A DNA stretch of 39,325 nucleotides from Paludibacter sp. (GCA_010365115.1 JAAFGX010000033.1:1-39325), one strand, 5' to 3'; shown: positions 8,102 through 16,922, counted from the first letter of the stretch. Notes: generated from the letters alone by a model not told the origin. A program made the numbers and translations.

Positions 8102-8133
8102 AAGCAATGAATATCACCAAAAGTGGGTATTGT
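8101..8133 (-). repeat. 33-bp inverted-pair motif, right copy
   Basis: On the minus strand this reads ACAATACCCACTTTTGGTGA and onward, matching 3967-3999 in reversed orientation. It begins at the last base of the 7481-8101 stop codon. Confidence 0.5.
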
Positions 8134-8581
8134 AATTTCATCATAATAGCTGTTTATTTACCATCGATCAACAAAAAAACTATATGGTGGTGCAAAACAA
8201 ATTAAAAAAACCTCCAAATTAAATATTTATTTTAGTCAAATGAGGAAAACCGTAAAGATAAGACTATTAATAAAAGTAGGTTTGTACAAAGCTTATGACT
8301 AAGCTATGACAATAATAATTCCATAATTAATTCTGTTCGTCGCTATGTAACATCACAGCAGCTCTGTCAAATTAATAAAAACAACTACTTTAATATTTCA
8401 TTACTGAATTGTATATAGCAATTTCTTATGCATATATTTTAAAAATGATTCTATAGTTGCAGTAAAAAAACATGATAAGAATATAGCAGTACAAAATTGT
8501 AACCAGTTTTACGTCTCATCCCATTATAAATAACATACTTAAATTTTGATTTCACATTATTTCACAGTTTTGTTTAAACAA
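8134..8581. other. AT-rich intergenic stretch without a gene
   Basis: There is no plausible reading frame, tRNA-like fold or strong hairpin. The stretch precedes the DUF4407 operon and probably holds its promoter, but I could not point to a convincing TTTG / TAnnTTTG pair. Confidence 0.5.
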
Positions 8582-9070
8582 ATGCAATTTTTAAAAATTG
8601 TACTGACGCGATTCTTTATAATTCTATTTAGAAGAGGAAAAGGCATCGAGTTATTACAGCTTGATTATGATACGCAAAACCTTTTTGAAAATAGCTTTAT
8701 TGTTGTCAACTATAGATTTAGAAATGCGATCTGGTATCGCTTTGGTAGTCACATAACAGTAGAAAAACAAATTAAAATATTTAATCTTAAAAATTTTGAA
8801 AAAGAATTCGATCTCGTAGTTTATGGTTTTTTTCAGAAGAAAGTTTATACGATAAAATTGCAACCTCAACTGACTTTAAACAGTCAAGGTTTTAAAACAA
8901 AATTTCAACAGATCACAAATGACATTGAATTTCAACAAATACAAAACACAAAAAGTCTTGCTTTTTATTATGAACGTAAAAAAACAACAGTCAAGATTCC
9001 AAAAATTAAAATAACAACTAACCCCATAACAATTAAACCTAATTCTTTTAACCAAACCGATTTTATATGA
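8582..9070 (+). CDS. Unknown protein, first gene of the DUF4407 membrane operon
   Basis: The protein is 162 aa from the ATG at 8582 (MQFLKIVLTRFFIILF); an ATG 36 bases upstream is also in frame. The first ~16 residues are hydrophobic and could be a short anchor, followed by RRGKG (positive-inside). The rest is Tyr/Phe-rich and beta-like (FENSFIVVNYRFRNAIWYRFG...) with a basic C-terminus (KKTTVKIPKIKITTNPITIKPN). No family recognised. Its stop overlaps the next start as ATGA, so the two are translationally coupled; it probably belongs to the same complex. Confidence 0.65.
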   Translation: MQFLKIVLTRFFIILFRRGKGIELLQLDYDTQNLFENSFIVVNYRFRNAIWYRFGSHITVEKQIKIFNLKNFEKEFDLVVYGFFQKKVYTIKLQPQLTLNSQGFKTKFQQITNDIEFQQIQNTKSLAFYYERKKTTVKIPKIKITTNPITIKPNSFNQTDFI

Positions 9071-10311
9071 CACGAGATTATTATCAATTACCAAAATCTG
9101 GAAGTGTAATGCGCTTTCTTTGGAAATGTGCTGGTGGCGACCGTTATCTTTTAGAAAGAGCAACATATTCTGACCAAATTAAATACATGTGTTTAGGAGG
9201 AATTGTATTCGCAACCGGCGCTTTAGCAGGTATTGCAGGGGGATATGCATTTTACACCATTTTTGAACCTCGAGGATCAGCTATTGAAAACCCAATAGAT
9301 CTACAAACTACTTTTATAGCAATATTTTTTGGTATTATGTGGGGATTAATGATTTTCAATATTGATAGGTTTATTGTGACTAGTACAGGAAAAGGTGATG
9401 GAACGGAGGCAATTACAATTGGAGAATTAAAAAGTGCTTTTCCTCGTATTATAATGGGAATCATTATAGCCATGACTATTTCAAAACCAGTCGAAATCAG
9501 AATGTTCAAAACGGAAATTGATATTAAACTTCGCGAAAAACAATTAGAACAACAAGTCGAGTATCAAAAGAAAGTTGATAAAACATACGCCGAGAGGGAG
9601 AAACTATTAGTAGCAGATTTTGGTAAAATATCTCAGGAACGGAACGCATTGAATCAAAGAATTAAAATTGCTGAACAAGCATATACGGACAACCTTATGG
9701 GTAAAGCTGTGGGCATAGTAGGAGGAAATGGACCCTTGTCAAAAGCTTTAAAATCACAACTAGATGACTTAACTAGTCAGCTATCTTTATTTGACAATCA
9801 AAATGGTAAAGATTTAGCAGAGCTAAATAAAAGAAGGGATGAATTGAGAATTGAGAAAGAAAAAGCCCGAGCAGACAATACAAAAATAGCAAATGGCCTT
9901 GATGGTTTACTTGAACGTATAAAAATTGCTCATGAAGTCGCAGGATTTTGGATATCACTTTTTATCACTTTGTTATTTATGGCGATAGAGCTTACGCCCA
10001 TTTTCTTTAAATTAATGTTAACCAAAACAACCTATGATTATTTAGCAGAAAACCGTGATGAATTAATCAAAGCAGAGTACGGAATTGAAGTGAAATATGA
10101 TTATTACAAAGACAAGCAAGGTGTTGAACGACATTTGACTATTAACCACGAAGCTGAAAAATTAATTTTCGAAAAAATAAAAGTCACAGAAATTCAAAAA
10201 GAACTAACCGAATATGCGATTAAGAAGTACAAAGAAAGGGAACAGAAAAAAATAGATGAAAATCTTGATGATTATATAAAATCAATAAAACCGCATGAAC
10301 AAAGCAGTTAA
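9067..10311 (+). CDS. DUF4407 membrane protein A
   Basis: This is a 414-aa DUF4407-type protein. Membrane helices are at about 41-64 (LGGIVFATGALAGIAGGYAF), 82-104 (IAIFFGIMWGLMIFNIDRFI), 127-142 and 294-318 (FWISLFITLLFMAIELTPIF). Between helices 3 and 4 lies a ~140-residue Lys/Glu/Gln-rich coiled coil containing a GKAVGIVGGNGPLSKAL glycine-rich break. The C-terminal ~95 residues are charged and probably cytoplasmic. The family signature NIDRFIV and the SKPVEIRMF motif are present. The molecular function of DUF4407 is not known. It overlaps its neighbours on both sides (4 and 17 bases). Confidence 0.85.
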   Translation: MTRDYYQLPKSGSVMRFLWKCAGGDRYLLERATYSDQIKYMCLGGIVFATGALAGIAGGYAFYTIFEPRGSAIENPIDLQTTFIAIFFGIMWGLMIFNIDRFIVTSTGKGDGTEAITIGELKSAFPRIIMGIIIAMTISKPVEIRMFKTEIDIKLREKQLEQQVEYQKKVDKTYAEREKLLVADFGKISQERNALNQRIKIAEQAYTDNLMGKAVGIVGGNGPLSKALKSQLDDLTSQLSLFDNQNGKDLAELNKRRDELRIEKEKARADNTKIANGLDGLLERIKIAHEVAGFWISLFITLLFMAIELTPIFFKLMLTKTTYDYLAENRDELIKAEYGIEVKYDYYKDKQGVERHLTINHEAEKLIFEKIKVTEIQKELTEYAIKKYKEREQKKIDENLDDYIKSIKPHEQSS

Positions 10312-11836
10312 TCAAATACGGCTTTTCTTATGTACTTGTTCAGGAGAGGATGATTTTATAATTCGAAAATGCAGTAAAACAATTCAATTGCGTTTTGCAT
10401 TAATTGGTTTTTTCGTATTGTTTATTTTTTTCTGCTGTTTTTTAAGTGCAACATTTTTCACCTATTCCCTATTTCAAGGAACAAGTTGGGTTAGTATCCC
10501 TATGGGTTTAATTTGGGGAGCTATTGTAGCCAATATTTATCTGCTCTTGTTATATACAATTTCACCTAAATTACTACCCGTAGCATTTAAAAATAAAATT
10601 GGTCAAACAATTGATAATAGAAATAATGCTCAAAAAGTAAGCTTTATTAGTAGTTCGATCTTGTTTAGACTAGGATTGATGGCCCTTTTAGCAATAATTA
10701 TTGCTCAACCATTAAATGTTATTCTATTATCAAAATCGGTTGAAACCAGTATTGAAAAACACAAAATTATTGAGAAAATAAAAATGTTTACAATTGCTAA
10801 TAAATCATCAATAGAAAATGAAATTTTATATTTTAAGGACTTTAATGAAAAAATTAAATTCCAATTAAATGATACCGATTCCATTAGTCTATCAAAGCAA
10901 ATTGTATTATTAAATTCAAAAGTTACTGATGATAAACTTTTTTTAATCAATTCTAATAAGCTATTAAATGCTTTCAAAAAAATAGATGAATCAAACTTTT
11001 TAAATAAAACATCAAAGATAAAAAGAAATAAAATTATAGCCAGTTTAAATACGCTACTTGATGACGAGGTACAAAGTGACAATCAGTTTATTTCAACTAT
11101 TGAATCCGTTTTTATAACTAATTCGAAGGTAAAAAAACATTTTGATACTTATAAGACCAATTTAATTGAGGTCATCAATCTGAAAAATGAAAACTCTGAC
11201 ACATTAGACATTTTGCTAAGGAAAAGCAATTTTTATATCAAAACAATTCAATTACTTTTAAATGAGAATCCTTACTCTTGGTTAATAACTTTACTGGTTT
11301 GTTTAGCTTTTCTACTCCCCATTTATTTTAAATTCAAAGTTCGCGATTTATCAAAAAGTTTCTTTAAGGCTGATTATGAAAATAATCCCGAAATGAGAAG
11401 ACTGAGAAATGAAATTGTGAATACTACAGATTTTGATTGGTTAGAACGGAAAATAAAAAATGTCGGTTTTGAAGATTTAAGAACTTCTGATTATTATTTT
11501 AAAAGAATGGTTATTGAACATCGAATTATTTTGGATGAATATGAAAAAGCAAAAAATAAACATTCAAAAATATTAACTCAAAAGGTTGCCCTCTATAATG
11601 AAAATTCATTAAGTAGATTAGTACCCCTTCTTGAAAAATTAAAAAAAATAGATCTTAAAATTTATATTGAAGTAAAAAAAGAGATTGACGACGAATACAA
11701 AAATGAAGTAATTAAAAAATATGAATATTGGATAGACGCCCCGTTCAGAACTAAAAAAAGAAACGCGCTGTCTATTAAAAATGATGAAGCAGGATTGTTG
11801 CAACTAATATATCCCGGAAACGAAAATCAACAATAA
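10295..11836 (+). CDS. DUF4407-like membrane protein B (divergent paralogue)
   Basis: The 513-aa protein shares the architecture of the preceding gene: N-terminal FLCTCSGEDDFIIRKCSKTIQLRFALIG parallels FLWKCAGGDRYLLERATYSDQIKY; helices at about 33-57, 66-88, 123-150 and 325-347; a ~170-residue coiled-coil-like insert between helices 3 and 4; then a longer ~165-residue charged C-terminal domain (DFDWLERKIKNVGFEDLRTSDYYFKR...). The NIDRF motif is lost (here NIYLLLLY) but a QPLNVILLS turn replaces SKPVEIRMF. The two genes overlap by 17 bases, so a heteromeric membrane complex is a reasonable inference. Confidence 0.75.
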   Translation: MNKAVNQIRLFLCTCSGEDDFIIRKCSKTIQLRFALIGFFVLFIFFCCFLSATFFTYSLFQGTSWVSIPMGLIWGAIVANIYLLLLYTISPKLLPVAFKNKIGQTIDNRNNAQKVSFISSSILFRLGLMALLAIIIAQPLNVILLSKSVETSIEKHKIIEKIKMFTIANKSSIENEILYFKDFNEKIKFQLNDTDSISLSKQIVLLNSKVTDDKLFLINSNKLLNAFKKIDESNFLNKTSKIKRNKIIASLNTLLDDEVQSDNQFISTIESVFITNSKVKKHFDTYKTNLIEVINLKNENSDTLDILLRKSNFYIKTIQLLLNENPYSWLITLLVCLAFLLPIYFKFKVRDLSKSFFKADYENNPEMRRLRNEIVNTTDFDWLERKIKNVGFEDLRTSDYYFKRMVIEHRIILDEYEKAKNKHSKILTQKVALYNENSLSRLVPLLEKLKKIDLKIYIEVKKEIDDEYKNEVIKKYEYWIDAPFRTKKRNALSIKNDEAGLLQLIYPGNENQQ

Positions 11837-11855
11837 AATTTACCATAACATTAAT

Positions 11856-13550
11856 ATGAATAAAATCATAACCATTATTAATGAAGAACCTTTCACGGGA
11901 GAGGATGGTAACGCGTACCTTAAAATCACTAAAGAAATAAAAACGCCCAGAAAGACCTATATAAGAGGTTTGCTTTCAGGTAAATACAGGGGTAATCAAA
12001 TTACTAACGATCAGTTTCACAATACCTCCCTATTTGATTTTGAGATCTATGAAGCTTTAGTAGATTGTAGTCATCCAAAAGATTTTCAAAAAAACCAACC
12101 ATTTGCTATTAATAGTAAAAACATTTTTCCTAAAAATAAATTACCAAAAACACTATTAGTACAATTAACAACACAAAACAGCAGTTTCGGTATTAATATT
12201 CTGGAACCAATTGTTTACGATTTTGACACCATCCGAAAACTTCATCAAACCGAAGGAGATGAAGTTTTTGGCTCTTTTACTGCTGGAATTACGGGTTATG
12301 TATTTGATTACGAAACCGAAATTGTACAAGAATACTTGTTAGTACCTGAAATAATACATACATCGTCACCCCTGGTTCAAACAAAAAAATGTGAATGCAG
12401 TTCCATTGAAACTGGAGAAGCAGAAAGGCTTGGTAATAATGTACGTAAGGAATACTACTGCAAGCATCATAATGACACAACTTGGGGTAAATGGAAATAT
12501 GAAAAGGCAACTCCTACATCTTCATTAGGTTGTTGGTCATCTATTTCTTGGATAATTGGATTGATCTTAGGCGTTCTTTTTCTAATGGCTATACTGCCTG
12601 GATTAATCTATATTATTCCCCTTTTTATATTTTTCTTCCTATTAAATATTTTAGCTCCCTATTTAAAATGGATTTTTAGAATTATTGGGGCATTTCTATT
12701 ACTCCTGTTTGTTGGTTCGCTTTTTAATTCTTTTCGTCAGAGTTCCAGTCACTATGTTCCTCAACCTAAAGTAGTAGACAGTCAAAAAGAGACTAGATCT
12801 GAAATTATCCCAATCATAACTCCAGATAATAATTCTACAGATAAACCAAGTGTAACTAATAATATGATAAAAAGGTATAGGGTTTGGAGTGATTACGACA
12901 ATAAAAAATATGAAGGGTTTTACTATATAATGCAAAATGATTTGAATAATTCAAGTGATTTTAAAAACAATTTACAACTGGAGCAAAACAGTACCAATAC
13001 CTATGATAAAATTATTTTTAACCTGAAGGAAAATGATAAAAACAAACTTGATGGTCTATACCACTTGTTTGATAGTATTAATAACAAAAACAAGCTTTCA
13101 AAAGTGAAATTTGCCGAAATGGTAGTTTCTTTTGTACAAGACATTCCTTATGCCATTATTTTAGAGAAAGGTTGTAATGCCAGCTTATATAGCGACCGCT
13201 TTACTCGTAATTATCTCTTAAACTCAAATTCAATTTGTGATGGTTATCAAAGATTTGGTATTAATACACCTGTAGAATTTATAGCTAATTTAAAAGGGGA
13301 TTGTGATTCTAGAACAGTATTACTGTATACTATATTTTCGCATTATGATTACGATGTGGCAGTATTAAGTAGCGAGCTTTATGGACACTCTATTTTAGGG
13401 ATTAATTTGCCCGTAAATGGAACTGCATACGCTTATAGAAGCCAGAAATATGTAATGTGGGAAACTACAGCACCAAATTGCAAACCGGGAATAATTCCAA
13501 ATGAAATTTCAAATTTAAACAACTGGAGAATATCCTTAAAATCAAAATAA
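11856..13550 (+). CDS. Membrane-anchored transglutaminase-fold protein
   Basis: The 564-aa protein has an N-terminal beta-rich soluble domain (1-175), a CECSS...YYCKHH segment with several Cys/His (around 180-205), two long hydrophobic stretches (about 228-290; SWIIGLILGVLFLMAILPGL and the following block), then a soluble domain ending in a transglutaminase-like core: LKGDCDSRTVLLY (Cys483), LYGHSILGI (His511) and MWETTAPN (Glu536 in the Asp position). Such domains act as cysteine proteases, transglutaminases or amidases. The Cys-His-acid order is correct, so it is probably catalytic. It lies 19 bases after DUF4407 B and 1 base before the next gene. Confidence 0.78.
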   Translation: MNKIITIINEEPFTGEDGNAYLKITKEIKTPRKTYIRGLLSGKYRGNQITNDQFHNTSLFDFEIYEALVDCSHPKDFQKNQPFAINSKNIFPKNKLPKTLLVQLTTQNSSFGINILEPIVYDFDTIRKLHQTEGDEVFGSFTAGITGYVFDYETEIVQEYLLVPEIIHTSSPLVQTKKCECSSIETGEAERLGNNVRKEYYCKHHNDTTWGKWKYEKATPTSSLGCWSSISWIIGLILGVLFLMAILPGLIYIIPLFIFFFLLNILAPYLKWIFRIIGAFLLLLFVGSLFNSFRQSSSHYVPQPKVVDSQKETRSEIIPIITPDNNSTDKPSVTNNMIKRYRVWSDYDNKKYEGFYYIMQNDLNNSSDFKNNLQLEQNSTNTYDKIIFNLKENDKNKLDGLYHLFDSINNKNKLSKVKFAEMVVSFVQDIPYAIILEKGCNASLYSDRFTRNYLLNSNSICDGYQRFGINTPVEFIANLKGDCDSRTVLLYTIFSHYDYDVAVLSSELYGHSILGINLPVNGTAYAYRSQKYVMWETTAPNCKPGIIPNEISNLNNWRISLKSK

Positions 13551-13551
13551 T

Positions 13552-14061
13552 ATGGATCAACAAAGTATTTTTTTTACATGTATCGTGGCTATAGTAGCGA
13601 TTTCACTAATAGCCATAACCATTCAATTTTTAGCTAAGAAGAGTAACATTAAAATGGAACAAGACGATAAAATTTCGATTTCATATGCAGTGTGGTTTGG
13701 CTCGTTATTTATATCTTTTATGTTATTGCTGAAAGTCGCACTACAATTAGTAGAAGACTCTATTGAAATAATTATTTATTCCAAAACGATAGATAGTACC
13801 TTTTGGGCAGTAATGCAGAAGATATCTATATTCATTGGGTTTTCATTTATAGCCACTTTTTTAGCGTATTTTATTATAGATAAGATTATTAAATTCTTTG
13901 TTGGTGATAGAAAACCTTACATAGAAATGGAAAAGAATAATGTTGCTTATTTTATAATAAAAGGACTAGTTCTGATCTTTTTAATTATTTCTCTGATTCC
14001 TGTCTTTGAGCATTTCTTGCGTTGGTTTGTACCTGTTGTAGAAACTCCTTTTTATCATTAA
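13552..14061 (+). CDS. Small polytopic membrane protein
   Basis: The 169-aa protein has four predicted membrane helices: about 5-27, 48-70, 90-114 and 131-155, with acidic-amphipathic loops (VEDSIEIIIYSK) and a short cytoplasmic-like linker IIKFFVGDRKPYIEMEK. No family recognised. It is the last gene of the five-gene operon and begins 1 base after the previous stop, so it is translationally linked to the transglutaminase-fold protein. Confidence 0.7.
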   Translation: MDQQSIFFTCIVAIVAISLIAITIQFLAKKSNIKMEQDDKISISYAVWFGSLFISFMLLLKVALQLVEDSIEIIIYSKTIDSTFWAVMQKISIFIGFSFIATFLAYFIIDKIIKFFVGDRKPYIEMEKNNVAYFIIKGLVLIFLIISLIPVFEHFLRWFVPVVETPFYH

Positions 14062-14096
14062 GTAAGTTTACAATCCAAACTTTAAATAAAAACAAT

Positions 14097-14398
14097 ATGA
14101 GCAAAGGAATAAAAATCATCCTGTCACTCCTATTCCTACTCTGTCTACTCAATATGCTTACGGCTATTACTAATTCGTGCGTTTTACAGCAATGGTAGGA
14201 TTTGCCTATTTAGGGTATGTCGCAAATGAGAAGAAAATGAAAAACGAAGTGTTTATCTATATCGCCTTAGCGCTTCTATTTCAACCCTTTTTCAAAATAG
14301 CATTAGGAAGAACCATATGGAATATAGTGGATGTAATAGTTAGTATAGGTTTCGTAATTTCGGTAATCAAAGATTCAAAAATAAATTTGCAACGTTAA
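14097..14398 (+). pseudogene. Broken small membrane protein, DUF6804-like
   Basis: From the ATG at 14097 the frame reads MSKGIKIILSLLFLLCLLNM and then shifts. The rest of the family sequence continues in another frame as YGYY(stop)FVRFTAMVGFAYLGYVANEK to a stop at 14398. Two lesions are visible: a one-base deletion after ATGC near 14155 and a TAA at 14171-14173 where CAA (Gln) is expected. An open frame of 73 codons from GTG 14177 remains, but it lacks the first helix. I recall the intact family as DUF6804-like four-helix proteins. Confidence 0.75.
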
Positions 14399-14450
14399 GC
14401 GAAGTGTTATAAATAAAGTTTACTTGGCTAATGTAGAGTACTAATAAATA

Positions 14451-14596
14451 TTACTTAAACAGGCTATCTATAATATTTTGTAATAGCTTTTGGGAGAGAA
14501 AGTATTAAGTCAAAAAATTAACTTACTCCAATTAGAACAGATGACGAATAAGAAGGATGAATTAATTCAATTGCATGAATTACGATGGTCTTGATA
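14451..14596 (+). pseudogene. Decayed duplicate of the 3' end of the 7481-8101 gene
   Basis: The frame reads KQAIYNIL, then TAA and TAG-type disruption, then LLGEKVLSQKINLLQLEQM, TNKKDELIQLHELRWS and a stop. The intact protein reads KQAIYVILQELLGEERLYQKISLVQLAQM, TNKEEDLIQLYELQWYLDAL. The DNA similarity runs to about 14605. The N-terminal three quarters are missing. With the intact copy this gives direct repeats on both sides of the DUF4407 operon. Confidence 0.85.
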
Positions 14597-14649
14597 CGCT
14601 TTGCGATAAAAAACAACTCTTAATAAGTTATGTACAATTTTAAGTTTAA

Positions 14650-14657
14650 TATGTTTG
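14650..14657 (+). promoter_or_regulatory. Possible -7 element upstream of dndC
   Basis: TATGTTTG fits the Bacteroidota -7 consensus TAnnTTTG, 48 bases before the dndC start. No TTTG is seen at the usual -33 distance, so support is weak. Confidence 0.3.
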
Positions 14658-14704
14658 ATACTCCCCAATTTATTATAATTTTATAAAAAATAAAATTACT
14701 CTTA

Positions 14705-16069
14705 ATGACCCCAATAAAAAATAAAAAAGTCGAAGGTATAATAGCAGAAATCATAGACCAATACGCCTATGCTGACAAATCTGACAGACCTTGGATAATC
14801 GGTTTTAGTGGTGGTAAAGATTCAACAGTATTACTAACACTTGTCTGGATAGCCCTTCAAAGAATTAGAGAACAAATGCCGTTTCCTTTTCAATTACGTA
14901 GAAAAGTATACATAGTATGTAATGATACAATGGTGGAAAATCCAATTATTGCTAATTATGTAGAAGACGTCTTGGCAAAGATTACAGAAGCTGCCAGAGA
15001 TCAAGATTTACCGATATTAGTTAAAAAAACTACCCCGAAATTAGAAGAAACGTTTTGGACGAATGTCATTGGTAAAGGATATCCTGTCCCAAACACTGCT
15101 TTTAGGTGGTGTACCGATAAATTAAAAATCAGACCAACGTCAAGCTTTCTTTTAGAACAAATTGATGATAAAGGAGAGGCCATTGTTTTACTTGGGACCC
15201 GTTATGAAGAAAGTGCTACTAGAGAACGCTCCATGAGAAAACACGAAGTTACAGGTAGCAGGTTGTCAAAACATCAGACCACTGTAAATACTTATGTTTA
15301 CGCTCCAATCAAAGAAATGATTATTGACGAGATTTGGTATATAATTAATACTGTAAAATCTCCTTGGGGCTTTGATAATTCTATACTTTTCAAAATATAC
15401 TCAGATGCAAGTGCTGATGATTATGAGTGCCCTACAGTAGTTGTAAACAAGGAGCATAATTCATGTGGTCAAAGTCGTTTTGGATGTTGGACCTGTACCG
15501 TTGTGAAAAATGACAAATCGATGACTTCATTAGTAAACAACGGTCAAAACTGGATGGAACCTTTAATGGAGTTTAGAAATAGATTAGTTGAAGGACGAAA
15601 CCTTACTGAGAATCGATCTGACACAAGGCGAAATGGTCAAGAAGCAGTTAGAGAAGATGGTTCTTTTAATGGAAACTATACCGCTGAATACAGATACCAA
15701 ATTTTAAAAGACTTATTAATAGTTCAAAAAGAAGTACAAAAAGAAAGGCCGCACATAACCTTAATTAATAATCAAGAATTAATTGCGATCCAGGTAACTT
15801 GGAACCGTGATGGTTATTTTGACCATACAGTAGGTGATTTGTATAAGGAAGTTTATCACAAAGAGATAAGCACCAATAACATCAAATCTCTCGATGATAC
15901 TGAACGCAGAATTTTGAAAGAAGTTTGCGAAGAAGAGCCAGGCTACTATCATTTGATTGATAATTTAATTGCTTTACAAGAAACTAAAACATTAATGATT
16001 TCAAAATACGGTCTTCACAACGATGTTGAAAAAAGAATTGAAAATTTTGTAAATGAAACAGAACTATGA
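14705..16069 (+). CDS. dndC: DNA phosphorothioation sulfurtransferase DndC
   Basis: The 454-aa protein is a PAPS-reductase/ATP-PPase family member with the PP-loop SGGKDST at residues 35-41. Cysteines are placed as in DndC for an Fe-S cluster or sulfur transfer: Cys136 (RWCTDKLK), Cys242, Cys254 (HNSCGQ), Cys261 and Cys264 (FGCWTC). DndC works with DndA/IscS, DndD and DndE to swap a non-bridging phosphate oxygen for sulfur in DNA. The open frame is complete. No dndB precedes it; upstream is decayed DNA. Its stop overlaps the start of a dndD fragment as ATGA, the usual dndC-dndD junction. Confidence 0.94.
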   Translation: MTPIKNKKVEGIIAEIIDQYAYADKSDRPWIIGFSGGKDSTVLLTLVWIALQRIREQMPFPFQLRRKVYIVCNDTMVENPIIANYVEDVLAKITEAARDQDLPILVKKTTPKLEETFWTNVIGKGYPVPNTAFRWCTDKLKIRPTSSFLLEQIDDKGEAIVLLGTRYEESATRERSMRKHEVTGSRLSKHQTTVNTYVYAPIKEMIIDEIWYIINTVKSPWGFDNSILFKIYSDASADDYECPTVVVNKEHNSCGQSRFGCWTCTVVKNDKSMTSLVNNGQNWMEPLMEFRNRLVEGRNLTENRSDTRRNGQEAVREDGSFNGNYTAEYRYQILKDLLIVQKEVQKERPHITLINNQELIAIQVTWNRDGYFDHTVGDLYKEVYHKEISTNNIKSLDDTERRILKEVCEEEPGYYHLIDNLIALQETKTLMISKYGLHNDVEKRIENFVNETEL

Positions 16070-16230
16070 AAATTAACAAAATAAAATTTCAAAACTTTAG
16101 AATTTATAAAGGAGAAAACGAAATACTTTTTTCGCCAAATCCTTCCAAAAATATAAGTATCATAGCCGGTAAAAATGGTTTTGGTAAAACTACTTTTTTA
16201 ACATCTCTTATCTGGCTATTCTATATTTAA
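16066..16230 (+). pseudogene. dndD: Truncated dndD (N-terminal 54 codons)
   Basis: The fragment starts in the dndC stop (ATGA) and reads MKINKIKFQNFRIYKGENEI, then SIIAGKNGFGKTTFLTSLIW, i.e. the SMC/RecF-like N-terminus of DndD with Walker A GKNGFGKT, followed by LFYI and a stop at 16230. Intact DndD is an ATPase of more than 600 residues with a coiled coil and a C-terminal ABC signature, all missing here. The break coincides with the start of the RNase H operon, so the downstream DNA (rest of dndD, dndE) was probably replaced by that block. Confidence 0.88.
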
Positions 16231-16278
16231 ATAGAAAATTAATAGTTCAAAGATTAAAAAATATAATTTTTTGTTACA

Positions 16279-16917
16279 ATGGCTAAAAAACCAAAATTTT
16301 ATGTAGTTTGGAAAGGAAGAGAAACCGGTGTTTTTTCTACTTGGGATGATTGTAAAGCACAAACCAATGGTTTTGAAGGAGCGGTTTTTAAATCATTTGA
16401 ATCAAAAGTATTAGCAGAAGAAGCATTTCATAATTCAAGTTCACAATATGTTGGAAAAAATAAAAAAATAATTAGCACATTATCTAAAGAAGAATTGGTT
16501 TTAATTGGTGAACCTTTAGAAGATGCCATTGCTGTTGATGGTGCTTGGAATAACAATACAGGATTAGTAGAATATCAAGGTAGATATTTAAAAGCCTATG
16601 AGGTTTTGTTTCATATTGGTCCGCTTGAAGACGGAACCATCAATATTGTAGAGTTTTTAGCAATTGTACATGCATTAGCATTGTGTAAACAAATGCATTT
16701 AAAAGTTCCAATATATTCTGATAGTAAAATAGCATTAGGTTGGATACGTGATAAAAAAGCAAGAACAAATCATCCACCAAGTGAAAAAAATAAAAAATTA
16801 TTTGAAATGCTGTCGAGAGCTGAAAAATGGCTTGAAAATAATACATTTGAAAACGAATTACTAAAATGGGAAACCAAAGCATGGGGTGAAAACCCTGCTG
16901 ATTTTGGACGAAAATAA
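16279..16917 (+). CDS. Ribonuclease H with viroplasmin-type N-terminus
   Basis: The 212-aa protein has residues 1-50 forming a caulimovirus viroplasmin-like RNA/DNA-binding module (KFYVVWKGRETGVFSTWDDCKAQTNGFEGAVFKSF), then an RNase HI domain with catalytic acids in AVDGAW, NIVEFLAI, YSDSKIA and NPADFGRK. It would cut the RNA strand of RNA-DNA hybrids. It starts 48 bases after the dndD break and 5 bases before the UvrD-type helicase gene, so it is the first gene of a four-gene operon. Start ATG is clear (MAKKPKFYVVWKG). Confidence 0.88.
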   Translation: MAKKPKFYVVWKGRETGVFSTWDDCKAQTNGFEGAVFKSFESKVLAEEAFHNSSSQYVGKNKKIISTLSKEELVLIGEPLEDAIAVDGAWNNNTGLVEYQGRYLKAYEVLFHIGPLEDGTINIVEFLAIVHALALCKQMHLKVPIYSDSKIALGWIRDKKARTNHPPSEKNKKLFEMLSRAEKWLENNTFENELLKWETKAWGENPADFGRK

Positions 16918-16922
16918 ATTTT

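Noticed and set aside
9067..11836. ZorA/MotA-type proton channel pair
   Set aside because: The two DUF4407 proteins have four helices and coiled coils, but none of the MotA/ExbB sequence signatures or an OmpA-type partner were seen.
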